NCBI RefSeq assembly: GCF_050410775.1
Contig: NZ_CP191229.1
Length of the DNA stretch: 64,000 nt
Direction: 5' to 3' (one strand)
DNA from: Erwinia sp050410775
GTDB lineage: Bacteria; Pseudomonadota; Gammaproteobacteria; Enterobacterales; Enterobacteriaceae
The position numbers were made by a program, and so were the translations under genes. Positions 8,681 to 17,197 of this stretch are shown here, one piece after another. Under the pieces are notes generated by a model. It was not told the DNA's origin and ran no database searches. It saw only the letters and a program-made list of their open reading frames with translations. Numbering within the stretch: position 1 is the first letter of the stretch; every line of letters starts with the position of its first letter.

Positions 8681-10171
8681 ATGTCATCTGCCTATGAGAA
8701 CCTGACAAAAACCTTTACCCGGCTGTCGCGTTTTGGCCACCTTTCGGCGATCGCGGGCTGGGATATGTTTACCATGATGCCGCCCGGCGGCAGCCAGGCC
8801 CGGGGCGCGGCCCTGGCGGAGCTGAGCGTACTGCAACATGAAATCCTTACCGGGAAGCAGGTGGGTCAGTGGCTGGACGAAGCGGAGCAGGCGTCGCTGA
8901 ACGATGTGGAACAGGCCAACCTGTTTGAGATGCGCCGCGCCTGGCAGCAGGCGTCGCTGCTTCCGGCCTCGCTGGTGGAAGCAAAATCGGTAGCGGGGTC
9001 GCGCTGCGAGCACGCCTGGCGACAGCAGCGCCCGGCCAACGACTGGCAGGGTTTTGCGGCAAACCTGAAAGAGGTGGTGTCGCTCAGCCGTGAGGAAGCG
9101 GAAATTCGCGCCCAGGCCAACGGCTGTTCACGCTACGACGCCCTGCTGGACGTGTTTGAACCCGGCATGACCAGCGCCAGCCTCGACAAAACCTTCGGCG
9201 ACATTAAGCAGTGGCTGCCTTCGCTGCTTCAGCGCATCGTGGACAAGCAGGCGGGCGAAACCGTCAATGTTCCCGTCGGCCCTTTCGCCGTGGCCTCCCA
9301 GAAGCAGCTCGGCCTGGCCATTATGAAGCAGCTTGATTTTGACTTCTCCGCAGGCCGGCTGGACGTCAGCGCGCACCCTTTCTGCGGCGGCGTGCCGGAA
9401 GATGTGCGCATCACCACCCGCTATAACGAAAACGAATTTATCAGCGCGATGATGGGCGTTATCCATGAAACGGGCCATGCGCGCTATGAGCAGAATCTGC
9501 CGAAGCAGTGGGCAGGTCAGCCGGTCGCCCGCGCCCGCTCAACGGCCATTCATGAATCCCAGAGCCTGTTTTTTGAAAAACAGCTCGGGCGCAGCGCGGA
9601 GTTTCTGAGCCTGCTGTTGCCGCACGTTAAGCAGCTACTGGGCGATGATCCTGCGCTTGAAGTGAACAACTTCATCGCCCTTAATCAGCGCGTCAAGCCA
9701 GGTCTGATCCGCGTGGATGCTGACGAGGTCAGCTATCCGGCGCACGTCATTCTGCGCTATGAAATTGAAAAGGCCCTGATCGACGGCGAGATTGAGGTTG
9801 CCGATATTCCCGCGCTCTGGCAGGAGAAAATGCAGGCGATGCTGGGGCTGGATACCACCGGCAACTACCGCGATGGCTGTATGCAGGATATTCACTGGAC
9901 CGACGGCGCCTTTGGTTACTTCCCGACTTATACGCTCGGGGCCATGTATGCGGCACAGCTCTTCCGGTCGCTGAAAGAAGCGCTGCCTCAGGTCAGCGAT
10001 CTGCTTCGTGAAGGCAACCTGCAACCAGTGTTTGACTGGCTGAGGCAGAATATCTGGCAACACGGCAGCCGCTTCAGCACCCGTCAGCTGATTGAAAACG
10101 CAACCGGCGAAGATCTTAATCCCCAGTGGTTCCGTCAGCATCTGGAAAATCGCTATCTGAACGGCGGCTGA
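8681..10171 (+). CDS. Metallocarboxypeptidase, peptidase family M32 (Taq/YpwA type)
   Basis: Cytoplasmic zinc carboxypeptidase of family M32, which removes C-terminal residues from peptides. At 496 residues it has full family length. Visible family motifs are HPF near residues 232-234, DVRITT at 241-246, the zinc-binding HETGH at 262-266 and the downstream HESQS at 291-295 whose glutamate is the third metal ligand. It starts 17 bp after rstB with an AAGGA ribosome binding site, so it may be cotranscribed with rstAB, although E. coli K-12 lacks this gene at this place. Identification of family is firm; physiological substrate is unknown. Confidence 0.92.
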   Translation: MSSAYENLTKTFTRLSRFGHLSAIAGWDMFTMMPPGGSQARGAALAELSVLQHEILTGKQVGQWLDEAEQASLNDVEQANLFEMRRAWQQASLLPASLVEAKSVAGSRCEHAWRQQRPANDWQGFAANLKEVVSLSREEAEIRAQANGCSRYDALLDVFEPGMTSASLDKTFGDIKQWLPSLLQRIVDKQAGETVNVPVGPFAVASQKQLGLAIMKQLDFDFSAGRLDVSAHPFCGGVPEDVRITTRYNENEFISAMMGVIHETGHARYEQNLPKQWAGQPVARARSTAIHESQSLFFEKQLGRSAEFLSLLLPHVKQLLGDDPALEVNNFIALNQRVKPGLIRVDADEVSYPAHVILRYEIEKALIDGEIEVADIPALWQEKMQAMLGLDTTGNYRDGCMQDIHWTDGAFGYFPTYTLGAMYAAQLFRSLKEALPQVSDLLREGNLQPVFDWLRQNIWQHGSRFSTRQLIENATGEDLNPQWFRQHLENRYLNGG

Positions 10172-10179
10172 TGCTGTCA

Positions 10180-10335
10180 CCGGGCAGGCTTCGCCTGCCC
10201 TCAGCCGGTTTACCGGCGGGACAACAGCGGAAAAGTACAGCGTACGACGCCATGGACGGCGCAAACTACATGGCCAGGAAAGACGCTTTTTATATATCAA
10301 CGTTATGCCCTTGTTTCTCACGCCGGAGCCTTACC
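10180..10335. repeat. Diverged copy of an interspersed palindromic repeat
   Basis: This intergenic segment contains the 15-bp near-palindrome CGCCATGGACGGCGC at 10248-10262, preceded by AGCGT and followed by a GGA-GACGCTTTTT stretch. The same series of motifs occurs at 22145-22260. It starts with a GGGCAGG / CCTGCCC hairpin (10182-10200) that directly follows the carboxypeptidase gene and ends near CTTGTTTCTC. No ORF is convincing. It looks like an interspersed repeat that lands next to terminator-like hairpins. Confidence 0.5.
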
Positions 10336-10359
10336 AACAGCCCTGCTTTTCCAGGGTTG

Positions 10360-10373
10360 TACAATCCGTTACA
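10360..10373 (+). promoter_or_regulatory. Probable RstA box upstream of asr
   Basis: The sequence TACAATCCGTTACA agrees with the published RstA box (TACATNTNGTTACA) at all but two of its defined positions. It lies 97 bp upstream of the asr start codon, and asr is the best-known RstA target in E. coli. Binding is inferred from the motif and gene context. Confidence 0.7.
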
Positions 10374-10469
10374 CGCCGATACCAACCACTCACTGAATCC
10401 TTCCTCTTTTTCTCATAGAGTCTCTCTACCGGCCCAGTGAGGGCTGACCTATAAATGTGAGGGTTTGCA

Positions 10470-10718
10470 ATGAAAAAATTATCTGCTCTGGTTGTTGCTG
10501 CGGCGATGAGTCTCTCTTCTGTAGCGTTCGCGGCGGAAACCGCACCGGCAGCAACCCCTGCTCCGGCGAAAACCAGCATGACGCATCATAAAAAGCATCA
10601 CAAACAGCATAAGCCTGCCGTGCAGAACGCGCAGGCTGCCAAAAAACATGCGGGCAAAAACGTTAAAAAAACGCACCATAAAACGGTCGCAAAAAAAGCG
10701 GCAGCGCCACAGGCGTAA
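10470..10718 (+). CDS. asr: Acid shock protein Asr
   Basis: Small periplasmic acid-shock protein, 82 residues, strongly induced at low pH in enterobacteria. It has a typical signal peptide (MKKLSALVVAAAMSLSSVAF, cleaved after AFA) and a mature part made almost only of Lys, His, Ala, Gln and Pro, including HHKKHHKQHK and AQAAKKHAGK, the hallmark of Asr. It is shorter than the 102-residue E. coli protein, with fewer basic repeats. A GAGGG ribosome binding site precedes the start. The RstA-like box upstream and the nearby rstAB genes fit RstA control. Confidence 0.93.
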   Translation: MKKLSALVVAAAMSLSSVAFAAETAPAATPAPAKTSMTHHKKHHKQHKPAVQNAQAAKKHAGKNVKKTHHKTVAKKAAAPQA

Positions 10719-10786
10719 ATCAGCGCGGGGAGACCCTTTCCCCATACTGATGGAATCTGGTCTCCTTTCAGGACCAGCAACTGACA

Positions 10787-10808
10787 CACCCGGCATGCCG
10801 GGTGTTTT
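10787..10808 (+). terminator. Rho-independent terminator of asr
   Basis: A perfect 9-bp palindromic stem, CACCCGGCATGCCGGGTG, is followed by TTTT. It lies between asr and ydgU and would end asr mRNA or reduce read-through into ydgU. Confidence 0.8.
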
Positions 10809-10823
10809 ACGGAGTCGCGGAGA

Positions 10824-10904
10824 ATGCTGCGTCGCTATCGGTTCGAAATTATCCTGGTTACGCTGATCCTGTGCGGGGTAACCGCAGCGGGCTTCTGGTT
10901 ATAG
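10824..10904 (+). CDS. ydgU: Small inner-membrane protein YdgU
   Basis: A 26-residue protein, MLRRYRFEIILVTLILCGV followed by TAAGFWL. It has a basic N terminus (RRYR) followed by one hydrophobic helix, a single-pass membrane protein. E. coli has the small protein YdgU with the same RRYRFE start between asr and ydgD, so position and sequence agree. A GGAG ribosome binding site lies 9 bp upstream of the ATG. Its function is unknown; synteny with the acid-shock gene suggests an envelope stress role. Confidence 0.8.
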   Translation: MLRRYRFEIILVTLILCGVTAAGFWL

Positions 10905-11019
10905 CTCCGTAGCGTGCTGATATTTAAAATTAAACTCCCTATTGTTTTATTATCCGTCTATAGTTATTAACACTTCGTGGTTTTTATTCACTCCATTCGT
11001 TCTCCATTCTGAGAGAGAA

Positions 11020-11823
11020 ATGCGCCTGAGAGCTCTGTTTTTAATTGGGTGTTTAGCCTGTACTTTTTATACCCACGCTGACGATGCGTCAGGCGATGCC
11101 GACATCAAAACCCTTTTTTATGGTAAAGATGACCGTAAACCCATTACCGATTCCGCCACCCAGCCCTGGGAAGCCATCGGCCAGCTTGAAACCGCCAGTG
11201 GCAATCTCTGTAGCGCAACGCTGATCTCCGCGCATCTGGTCCTGACGGCCGGACACTGCCTGCTGACGCCGCCCGGAACGATCGATCCGGCGGTTGCCCT
11301 GCGTTTTATTGCCGGTGAGAGCGGCGGCTGGCGCTATGAAATCCGCGATATCGAGACCCGGGTCGATCCGGATCTGGGGAAAAAGCTGAAGGCGTCGGGC
11401 ACTGGCTGGATCGTGCCCTCTTCTGCCGCGCCTTATGATTACGGACTGGTGATCCTGCATAATCCGCCCTCCGGCATTACGCCGGTGCCGATGTTTGCCG
11501 GCAGCCGTGGTGAACTGACCGCCGCGCTCAAGCGCGATAACCGCAAAGTGACCCAGGCGGGCTACCCGGAAGATCACCTCGACACGCTCTATTCCCACAG
11601 TGACTGCCTGGTCACCGGCTGGGCACAGAAAGGCGTACTTTCCCATCAGTGTGACACCCTGCCTGGCGACAGTGGTTCACCACTCCTGCTAAGGGTGGAC
11701 GACCAATGGCAGCTTATCGCGGTGCAAAGCTCCGCCCCGGCGGCGAAAGATCGCTATCTGGCCGATAACCGGGCGATTGCCGTCACGGCTTTCCGCGATA
11801 ACCTGGAAGCGCTGGCGAAGTAG
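11020..11823 (+). CDS. ydgD: Secreted trypsin-like serine protease YdgD
   Basis: Predicted exported chymotrypsin-fold protease, 267 residues from the ATG at 11020, which is preceded by GAGAGAGA and starts a signal peptide (MRLRALFLIGCLACTFYTHA). The catalytic triad is visible: histidine in LVLTAGHCLL, aspartate in YDYGLVILHNPPSG and serine in LPGDSGSPLLL. Two further in-frame codons upstream reach 10942 but would spoil the signal peptide. It matches E. coli YdgD, including GYPEDHLDTLYSH. The physiological substrate is not known. It follows ydgU. Confidence 0.92.
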   Translation: MRLRALFLIGCLACTFYTHADDASGDADIKTLFYGKDDRKPITDSATQPWEAIGQLETASGNLCSATLISAHLVLTAGHCLLTPPGTIDPAVALRFIAGESGGWRYEIRDIETRVDPDLGKKLKASGTGWIVPSSAAPYDYGLVILHNPPSGITPVPMFAGSRGELTAALKRDNRKVTQAGYPEDHLDTLYSHSDCLVTGWAQKGVLSHQCDTLPGDSGSPLLLRVDDQWQLIAVQSSAPAAKDRYLADNRAIAVTAFRDNLEALAK

Positions 11824-11834
11824 AATACCCGCTG

Positions 11835-11858
11835 TAAAAAAGGGCCATCATGGCCCTT
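11835..11858 (-). terminator. Rho-independent terminator of hrpA
   Basis: Read on the minus strand, the stem AAGGGCCA / TGGCCCTT with a 3-nt loop is followed by a run of T residues (11835-11841 region). It lies 25 bp beyond the hrpA stop and between the convergent ydgD and hrpA genes, so it may serve both. Confidence 0.8.
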
Positions 11859-11882
11859 AAACGTTCACTTTTCACTATCCCG

Positions 11883-14800
11883 TCAGGCGGCGGAAATTTC
11901 ATCCATCGCCTGCTGGATGCGCTTTTCCGAAACCGGATAGGGCGTGCCAAGCTGCTGAGCAAAGTAGCTGACGCGCAGCTCCTCAATCATCCAGCGGACA
12001 GCCTGCACCTCTTCATCATCCCGGCGCACCGGCGGCAGCTTATTGAACCAGCTGCTCCAGGCCTGCTGAATTTTTTCCACCTTCAGCATCCGGGCGCGAT
12101 CGCTGTGCGGATCGACCGGTAGCTTCTCAAGCCGACGCTCAATGGCCTGCAGATAGCGCAGCGTGTCACCCAGCCGCTTCCAGCCGTTCTGCGTAACGAA
12201 GCCGCGATAGACCAGCCCGCTCATTTGCGCTTTGATATCGGCCAGGCTGAGCGCCATCGTCATATCGACGCGCCCTTTCAGCCGCTTATTGATAGTGAAT
12301 ACGGCGGTCAGGATCTGCTCCACCTTTTTCGCAATATCCACGACCGTCTCGTTGAGTTCCGCACGTACTTTCTCATGCAGCTTCGCAAAGGCTTCTTCCT
12401 GCCAGGTTGGCCCGCCGAATTCGGCGATCAGCTGGTCAACGCCGCAGGCGATGCAGTCATCAATCAGATCCAGCACTTTACCGTAAGGGTTGAAGTAAAG
12501 ACCCAGCTTGGCTTTGTTAGGCAGCTTTTCATGAAGATATTTGATTGGGGATGGAATGTTGAGCAGCAGCAGACGACGCTGGCCACGCCACATCGCCTTC
12601 TGCTGCTCGTGCTGGGAGTCGAACAGCCGGATGGCCACGCTCTCTTTCTCATCCACCAGCGCCGGCCATGCCTTGACGCTGTAGCCGCCGCGCTTCTGCT
12701 CAAAGTGATCCGGTAAATCCCCAAAGCTCCAGATGTGCAGCCCGCTCTGCTCCAGCCCATCATCGGCCACGTTGGAGAGCGTTTCCTGAACCTTGCCCTT
12801 AAGCTGAAGTTTCAGCGCGGAGAGATCGCGTCCCTCCCCCAGCTTGCGGTTATTTTCATCCACCACGCGGAAGGTCATTTTCAGATGATCGGGGACCTGA
12901 TCCCACTGCCACGCCTCGCGCTCAATCGTCACGCCGCTCATCCGCCGGAACTCGCGCTCCATCGCGTCGGTCAGCGGCTGCTCAAACGGCGTGGCGCGGG
13001 CCAGAAAGGCTTCCGCATAGTTAGGCGCCGGCACGAAATTACGGCGCAGCGGCTTCGGCAGCGATTTAATCAGCGCGATGACCAGTTCACGTCGTACGCC
13101 TGGTATCTGCCACTCAAAGCCGCGCTCCTCAACCTGATTCAGCAGCGGCAGTGGAATATGCACCGTGACGCCATCAGCATCGGTGCCCGGCTCAAACTGA
13201 TAGCTCAGGCGCAGCTTCAGGTTACCCTGCTGCCAGAAATTCGGATAATCCAGCTTGCTGACGCTGTTTGCCCCATCCTTGATCAGCATCTCTTTGGCGA
13301 AATTAAGCCGTTCGGGTTCTTCGCGGCTGGCCTGCTTCCACCAGCTGTCAAAATGGCGCGCGGAGACAACCTCATGCGGAATACGCTGGTCGTAAAACGC
13401 AAACAGTGTCTCTTCATCTACCAGAATGTCGCGGCGTCGGGACTTATGTTCCAGCTCCTCCACTTCTTCGCGCAGTTTGAGGTTAGCGCGAAAGAAGGCA
13501 TGGCGCGTCTGCCAGTCGCCTTCCACTAACGCATGGCGGATAAATAGCTCACGGGAGAGCGCTGGATCGATTTTACCGTAATTGACTTTGCGCGCCGCGA
13601 CGATGGGCAGACCATAAAGCGTCACTTTTTCACTCGCCATTACCGCGCCCTGCGCTTTCTCCCAGTGCGGTTCGCTGTAGCTTCGCTTGATAAGGTGCTG
13701 GGCAATCGGCTCAATCCACTCCGGCTCAATCCGGGCAGCAATGCGCCCCCACAGCCGACTGGTTTCCACCAGTTCGGCCACCATCGTCCACTTCGGCGGC
13801 TTTTTGAACAGGCCGGATCCTGGAAAAATGGCGAAGCGGGCGTTGCGCGCGCCGGTAAATTCCTGCTTTTCGCTGTCTTTCTGTCCGATGTGGGAGAGCA
13901 AACCGGTCAGCAGCGCGGTATGCACGCTACGGAAGTCGGCCGGTTCACTGTTGAGCGGGATCCCCAGCTCACGCACCACCTGGCGAAGCTGGGTGTAGAT
14001 ATCCTGCCACTCCCGCACGCGCAGATAGTTGAGGAAATCCGATTTGCAGAGCCGGCGGAACTGGCTGGAACCCAGCGCCTTCTGCTGCTCCTGCAGGTAA
14101 TCCCACAGGTTTACGAACGACAGGAAATCAGAGTCTTTATCCGCAAACCGGCGATGTTTTTCATCCGAAGCCTGCTGTTTTTCCACCGGGCGCTCGCGGG
14201 GGTCCTGAATGGAGAGCGCGGAGGTAACGATCATCACTTCACGCGTGCAGCCATATTTCTGCGCTTCAAGCACCATTTTTGCCAGCCGCGGATCGACCGG
14301 CAGCTGCGCCAGCATCCTGCCGGACGGGGTCAGGCGGTAGTGCTGGTTCTCAGCCTGGGTGATGGCCCCCAGCTCTTCAAGCAGCTTCACGCCATCCTGA
14401 ATATTGCGTTTGTCCGGCGCCTCAACAAAAGGAAATGCGCTGATATCGCCCAGTCCGAGCGCGGTCATTTGCAGAATGACCGAGGCCAGGTTGGTGCGCA
14501 GAATTTCCGGATCGGTAAATTCAGGGCGGCTTAAGAAGTCATCTTCTGAGTAAAGACGGATACAGATCCCTTCCGAGACGCGGCCACAACGTCCTTTACG
14601 CTGGTTGGCCGACGCCTGAGAAACGGGCTCGATCGGCAGCCGCTGCACTTTGGTACGGAAACTGTAGCGGCTGATGCGGGCGGTCCCAGGATCGATAACG
14701 TATTTGATGCCGGGTACGGTCAGCGAGGTTTCCGCCACGTTGGTCGCCAGCACGATACGCCGGCCCCCATGGGACTGAAACACGCGGTTCTGTTCGGCGT

Positions 14801-15785
14801 TTGAAAGCCGGGCGTAGAGCGGCAGAACTTCGGTATGCGGCAGGTCGCGCTTGTTGAGCGCATCGGCCGTATCGCGAATTTCCCGCTCGCCGCTCATAAA
14901 GATCAGAATGTCCCCGGCGCTTTCCCTGCCCAATTCATCTACCGCATCGAATATCGCCTGTAGCTGATCGCGATCGGTATCATCGGCCTCTTCCACCACC
15001 GGGCGATAGCGCACCTCAACCGGATAAGTCCGGCCCGATACTTCAATCACCGGCGCATTGTGGAAATGGCGCGAAAAGCGCTGAGGATCGATGGTCGCCG
15101 AGGTGATAATCACCTTAAGATCGGGACGGCGCGGCAGCAGCTCGCGCAGATAACCCAGCAAAAAATCGATGTTCAGGCTGCGCTCGTGGGCCTCATCGAT
15201 AATGATGGTGTCATACTGCATCAGCAGACGATCCTGCTGAATTTCCGCCAGCAGAATACCGTCGGTCATCAGCTTCACTTGGGTGGTGTCGCTGACGCGA
15301 TCGTTAAAGCGAACCTTATAGCCAATGCAGCCGCCGGGCGTGGTTTCCAGCTCTTCCGCGATACGGTCGGCCACGGTGCGCGCGGCCAGGCGGCGCGGCT
15401 GGGTGTGACCAATCAGGCCGGTGATGCCGCGCCCCAGCTCCATGCAGATTTTCGGCAGCTGGGTGGTTTTGCCCGAGCCGGTTTCACCGGCAACGATCAC
15501 TACCTGATGCTCGCGGATCGCGTCGGCGATATCTTCTTTTTTCTGGCTGACCGGCAAGTTTTCCGGATAGCTGATACGCGGGGTCGCCGCACGGCGCTGG
15601 GCGACGCGCTGCGCGGCCAGCGTGATTTCCCCGCCCAGTTCTTCAGCGAGCGCCTGCTGGGCGGCGGGGTTTTTCACTTTTTTTGCGCCATGCAGGCGCT
15701 TCAGCAGACGCTGCCGGTCGCGCAGCATTAGCGAATCAAGCTGCGGTATCAGGGCCGCCAGCGGCGATTGGGGTCTCTCAGACAT
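11883..15785 (-). CDS. hrpA: ATP-dependent RNA helicase HrpA
   Basis: DEAH-box RNA helicase of 1300 residues, acting in the cytoplasm; in E. coli it is reported to rescue stalled or collided ribosomes. The helicase core shows motif I GETGSGKTTQLPKICMELG, motif II DEAH in IIIDEAHERSLNIDF, motif III SATID and motif VI QRKGRCGRVSEG, followed by the helicase-associated OB-like domain and a long C-terminal DUF3418 region. I choose the ATG at 15785 because it aligns residue for residue with the E. coli start; an in-frame GTG at 15797 would add four residues. It is divergent from azoR. Confidence 0.96.
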   Translation of the reverse strand: MSERPQSPLAALIPQLDSLMLRDRQRLLKRLHGAKKVKNPAAQQALAEELGGEITLAAQRVAQRRAATPRISYPENLPVSQKKEDIADAIREHQVVIVAGETGSGKTTQLPKICMELGRGITGLIGHTQPRRLAARTVADRIAEELETTPGGCIGYKVRFNDRVSDTTQVKLMTDGILLAEIQQDRLLMQYDTIIIDEAHERSLNIDFLLGYLRELLPRRPDLKVIITSATIDPQRFSRHFHNAPVIEVSGRTYPVEVRYRPVVEEADDTDRDQLQAIFDAVDELGRESAGDILIFMSGEREIRDTADALNKRDLPHTEVLPLYARLSNAEQNRVFQSHGGRRIVLATNVAETSLTVPGIKYVIDPGTARISRYSFRTKVQRLPIEPVSQASANQRKGRCGRVSEGICIRLYSEDDFLSRPEFTDPEILRTNLASVILQMTALGLGDISAFPFVEAPDKRNIQDGVKLLEELGAITQAENQHYRLTPSGRMLAQLPVDPRLAKMVLEAQKYGCTREVMIVTSALSIQDPRERPVEKQQASDEKHRRFADKDSDFLSFVNLWDYLQEQQKALGSSQFRRLCKSDFLNYLRVREWQDIYTQLRQVVRELGIPLNSEPADFRSVHTALLTGLLSHIGQKDSEKQEFTGARNARFAIFPGSGLFKKPPKWTMVAELVETSRLWGRIAARIEPEWIEPIAQHLIKRSYSEPHWEKAQGAVMASEKVTLYGLPIVAARKVNYGKIDPALSRELFIRHALVEGDWQTRHAFFRANLKLREEVEELEHKSRRRDILVDEETLFAFYDQRIPHEVVSARHFDSWWKQASREEPERLNFAKEMLIKDGANSVSKLDYPNFWQQGNLKLRLSYQFEPGTDADGVTVHIPLPLLNQVEERGFEWQIPGVRRELVIALIKSLPKPLRRNFVPAPNYAEAFLARATPFEQPLTDAMEREFRRMSGVTIEREAWQWDQVPDHLKMTFRVVDENNRKLGEGRDLSALKLQLKGKVQETLSNVADDGLEQSGLHIWSFGDLPDHFEQKRGGYSVKAWPALVDEKESVAIRLFDSQHEQQKAMWRGQRRLLLLNIPSPIKYLHEKLPNKAKLGLYFNPYGKVLDLIDDCIACGVDQLIAEFGGPTWQEEAFAKLHEKVRAELNETVVDIAKKVEQILTAVFTINKRLKGRVDMTMALSLADIKAQMSGLVYRGFVTQNGWKRLGDTLRYLQAIERRLEKLPVDPHSDRARMLKVEKIQQAWSSWFNKLPPVRRDDEEVQAVRWMIEELRVSYFAQQLGTPYPVSEKRIQQAMDEISAA

Positions 15786-16019
15786 AGGGTATAGCACTCG
15801 CTCTGTTGCCGTTCAGCCGGTCAACAGCTGATGTTTCTGATGGAAAAAATTTTGCGTATTGTAACACAGACAGCGACTTAGCGGCGGCGCGGCCTGGGCC
15901 GGTTGTTCAGTAAATTCGAACATTGGCCTCAGAATATTGCACTATCACTCAGGCCGTTTTCTCCCTAGAGTGTATCTCATTGAGCGGAAGGTCCTCCGCA
16001 TAACAGACAGGAAATTATC

Positions 16020-16625
16020 ATGAGCAAAGTTTTAGTGCTGAAATCCAGTATCCTCGCCGGTTACTCACAGTCAAACCAGCTGGTCGATCATTTTGTAGAA
16101 GAGTGGAAAGCCGCTCACGGTAGCGATGAACTGACTATCCGCGATCTGGCCGCCGACCCTGTTCCTGTCCTGGATGGTGAACTGGTTGGCGCGATGCGCC
16201 CTTCCGAGGCGGCATTAACGCCACGCCAGCAGGAAGCGCTGGCCCTGTCTGATGAACTGATTAACGAAATCAACGCGCACGACACCATCGTTATTGCGGC
16301 GCCGATGTACAATTTCAACATCCCGACTCAGCTGAAAAACTACTTTGACCTGATCGCCCGTGCTGGCGTCACTTTCCGCTACACCAGCAACGGCCCTGAA
16401 GGCCTGATCACCGGTAAAAAAGTGGTGGTTATCTCCAGCCGTGGCGGCATCCATAAAGATACCCCGAGCGACCTGCTGACGCCTTATCTGAAGCTGTTCC
16501 TGGGCTTTTTGGGCATGACCGACGTGGAGTTCGTCTTCGCGGAGGGCATCGCTTATGGACCGGAAGTGGCCACCAAAGCCGCTAACGATGCGAAAGATGC
16601 GCTGAAGCAGATCGTGGCCGCGTAA
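16020..16625 (+). CDS. azoR: FMN-dependent NADH:quinone/azo oxidoreductase AzoR
   Basis: Flavodoxin-fold reductase, 201 residues as in E. coli, which reduces azo dyes and quinones with NADH. The FMN-binding loops are present: KSSILAGYSQSNQL near the N terminus, PMYNFNIPTQLKNYFDLI in the middle and SSRGGIHKD further on. A CAGGAAAT ribosome binding site precedes the ATG. The leader also holds a small GCGGA / TCCGC hairpin just before it (15984-15999). It is followed by its own terminator and is probably monocistronic. Confidence 0.96.
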   Translation: MSKVLVLKSSILAGYSQSNQLVDHFVEEWKAAHGSDELTIRDLAADPVPVLDGELVGAMRPSEAALTPRQQEALALSDELINEINAHDTIVIAAPMYNFNIPTQLKNYFDLIARAGVTFRYTSNGPEGLITGKKVVVISSRGGIHKDTPSDLLTPYLKLFLGFLGMTDVEFVFAEGIAYGPEVATKAANDAKDALKQIVAA

Positions 16626-16648
16626 TTACGCGCCTGCTGCGGATGACA

Positions 16649-16672
16649 GGCAGCCTTCTGGCTGCCTTTTTT
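16649..16672 (+). terminator. Rho-independent terminator of azoR
   Basis: A perfect GGCAGCC / GGCTGCC stem with a TTCT loop is followed by six T residues, 24 bp after the azoR stop and touching the end of the convergent ydbL gene. Confidence 0.9.
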
Positions 16673-16997
16673 ATTCGCCTTTTTTAAACCACCTGCCGTT
16701 AATCCCCCGCACGTATTCCCCAGGCAGCGCCCGCTCCACCAGCTTTTGTCCGGCAATGCTCGCCACCCCGTCAGTCGTCAGCCTGTTTTCCCGCGCAATA
16801 CGCTGATACTCAGCCCGGCGGCCCTGATTGATCTTTTCAACCAGCGCCTGCGTTTCTTTATCCTCTGCGCGAGGTGCAATATAGCCCGAAAGCGTTTCGC
16901 CTACGCGGCCCTGCTGACGTCCTTCGTCCAGCGTCAGCGCCAGGGCGGACGGCGAGAGCAGTATTGCCGCGATTATTAGTCGTTTCAGCCTGTTCAT
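16671..16997 (-). CDS. ydbL: DUF1318 periplasmic protein YdbL
   Basis: Small periplasmic protein of 108 residues, the same length as E. coli YdbL. It has a signal peptide (RLIIAAILLSPSALA) and the family motif QQGRVGETLSGYI followed by a C-terminal AGQKLVERALPGEYV segment. In E. coli YdbL acts with YdbH and the lipoprotein YnbE, where it is proposed to help YdbH-YnbE assembly in an intermembrane phospholipid transport bridge. It is the last gene of the ydbH-ynbE-ydbL operon, 11 bp after ynbE, with a GAGGAG ribosome binding site. Confidence 0.9.
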   Translation of the reverse strand: MNRLKRLIIAAILLSPSALALTLDEGRQQGRVGETLSGYIAPRAEDKETQALVEKINQGRRAEYQRIARENRLTTDGVASIAGQKLVERALPGEYVRGINGRWFKKGE

Positions 16998-17008
16998 GAT
17001 GCCGCTCC

Positions 17009-17197
17009 TCAGAAGAGATCGCTCTGGTTTTTCAACAACGCTTCGACATCTTTATCGACCTTGATATGAATTTCATGCTCAATTTTCACATTCATATTGA
17101 TGGTGATCGGCTCTTTGGGCGCCGCGACCTCAATACGCGGAATACAGCCACTGAGCAGCAGCGTACTGACGGAGAGCAGCAGGCTAATGCGTTTCAT
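17009..17197 (-). CDS. ynbE: Outer-membrane lipoprotein YnbE
   Basis: Lipoprotein of 62 residues. The lipobox LLLSGC puts the lipidated cysteine at residue 18, and the rest (PRIEVAAPKEPITINMNVKI, then a helical DKDVEALLKNQSDLF) is almost identical to E. coli YnbE. YnbE forms beta-strand contacts with the end of YdbH, anchoring the lipid-transport bridge to the outer membrane. The ATG at 17197 has an AGGAAA motif upstream and lies inside the 3' end of ydbH (14-bp overlap). Longer upstream in-frame extension is only the out-of-frame copy of ydbH. Confidence 0.92.
   Translation of the reverse strand: MKRISLLLSVSTLLLSGCIPRIEVAAPKEPITINMNVKIEHEIHIKVDKDVEALLKNQSDLF

Noticed and set aside
12735..13529. 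Long plus-strand ORFs opposite hrpA (also 13665-14534 and 15060-15731)
   Set aside because: They are antisense shadows of the conserved HrpA reading frame in GC-rich DNA.
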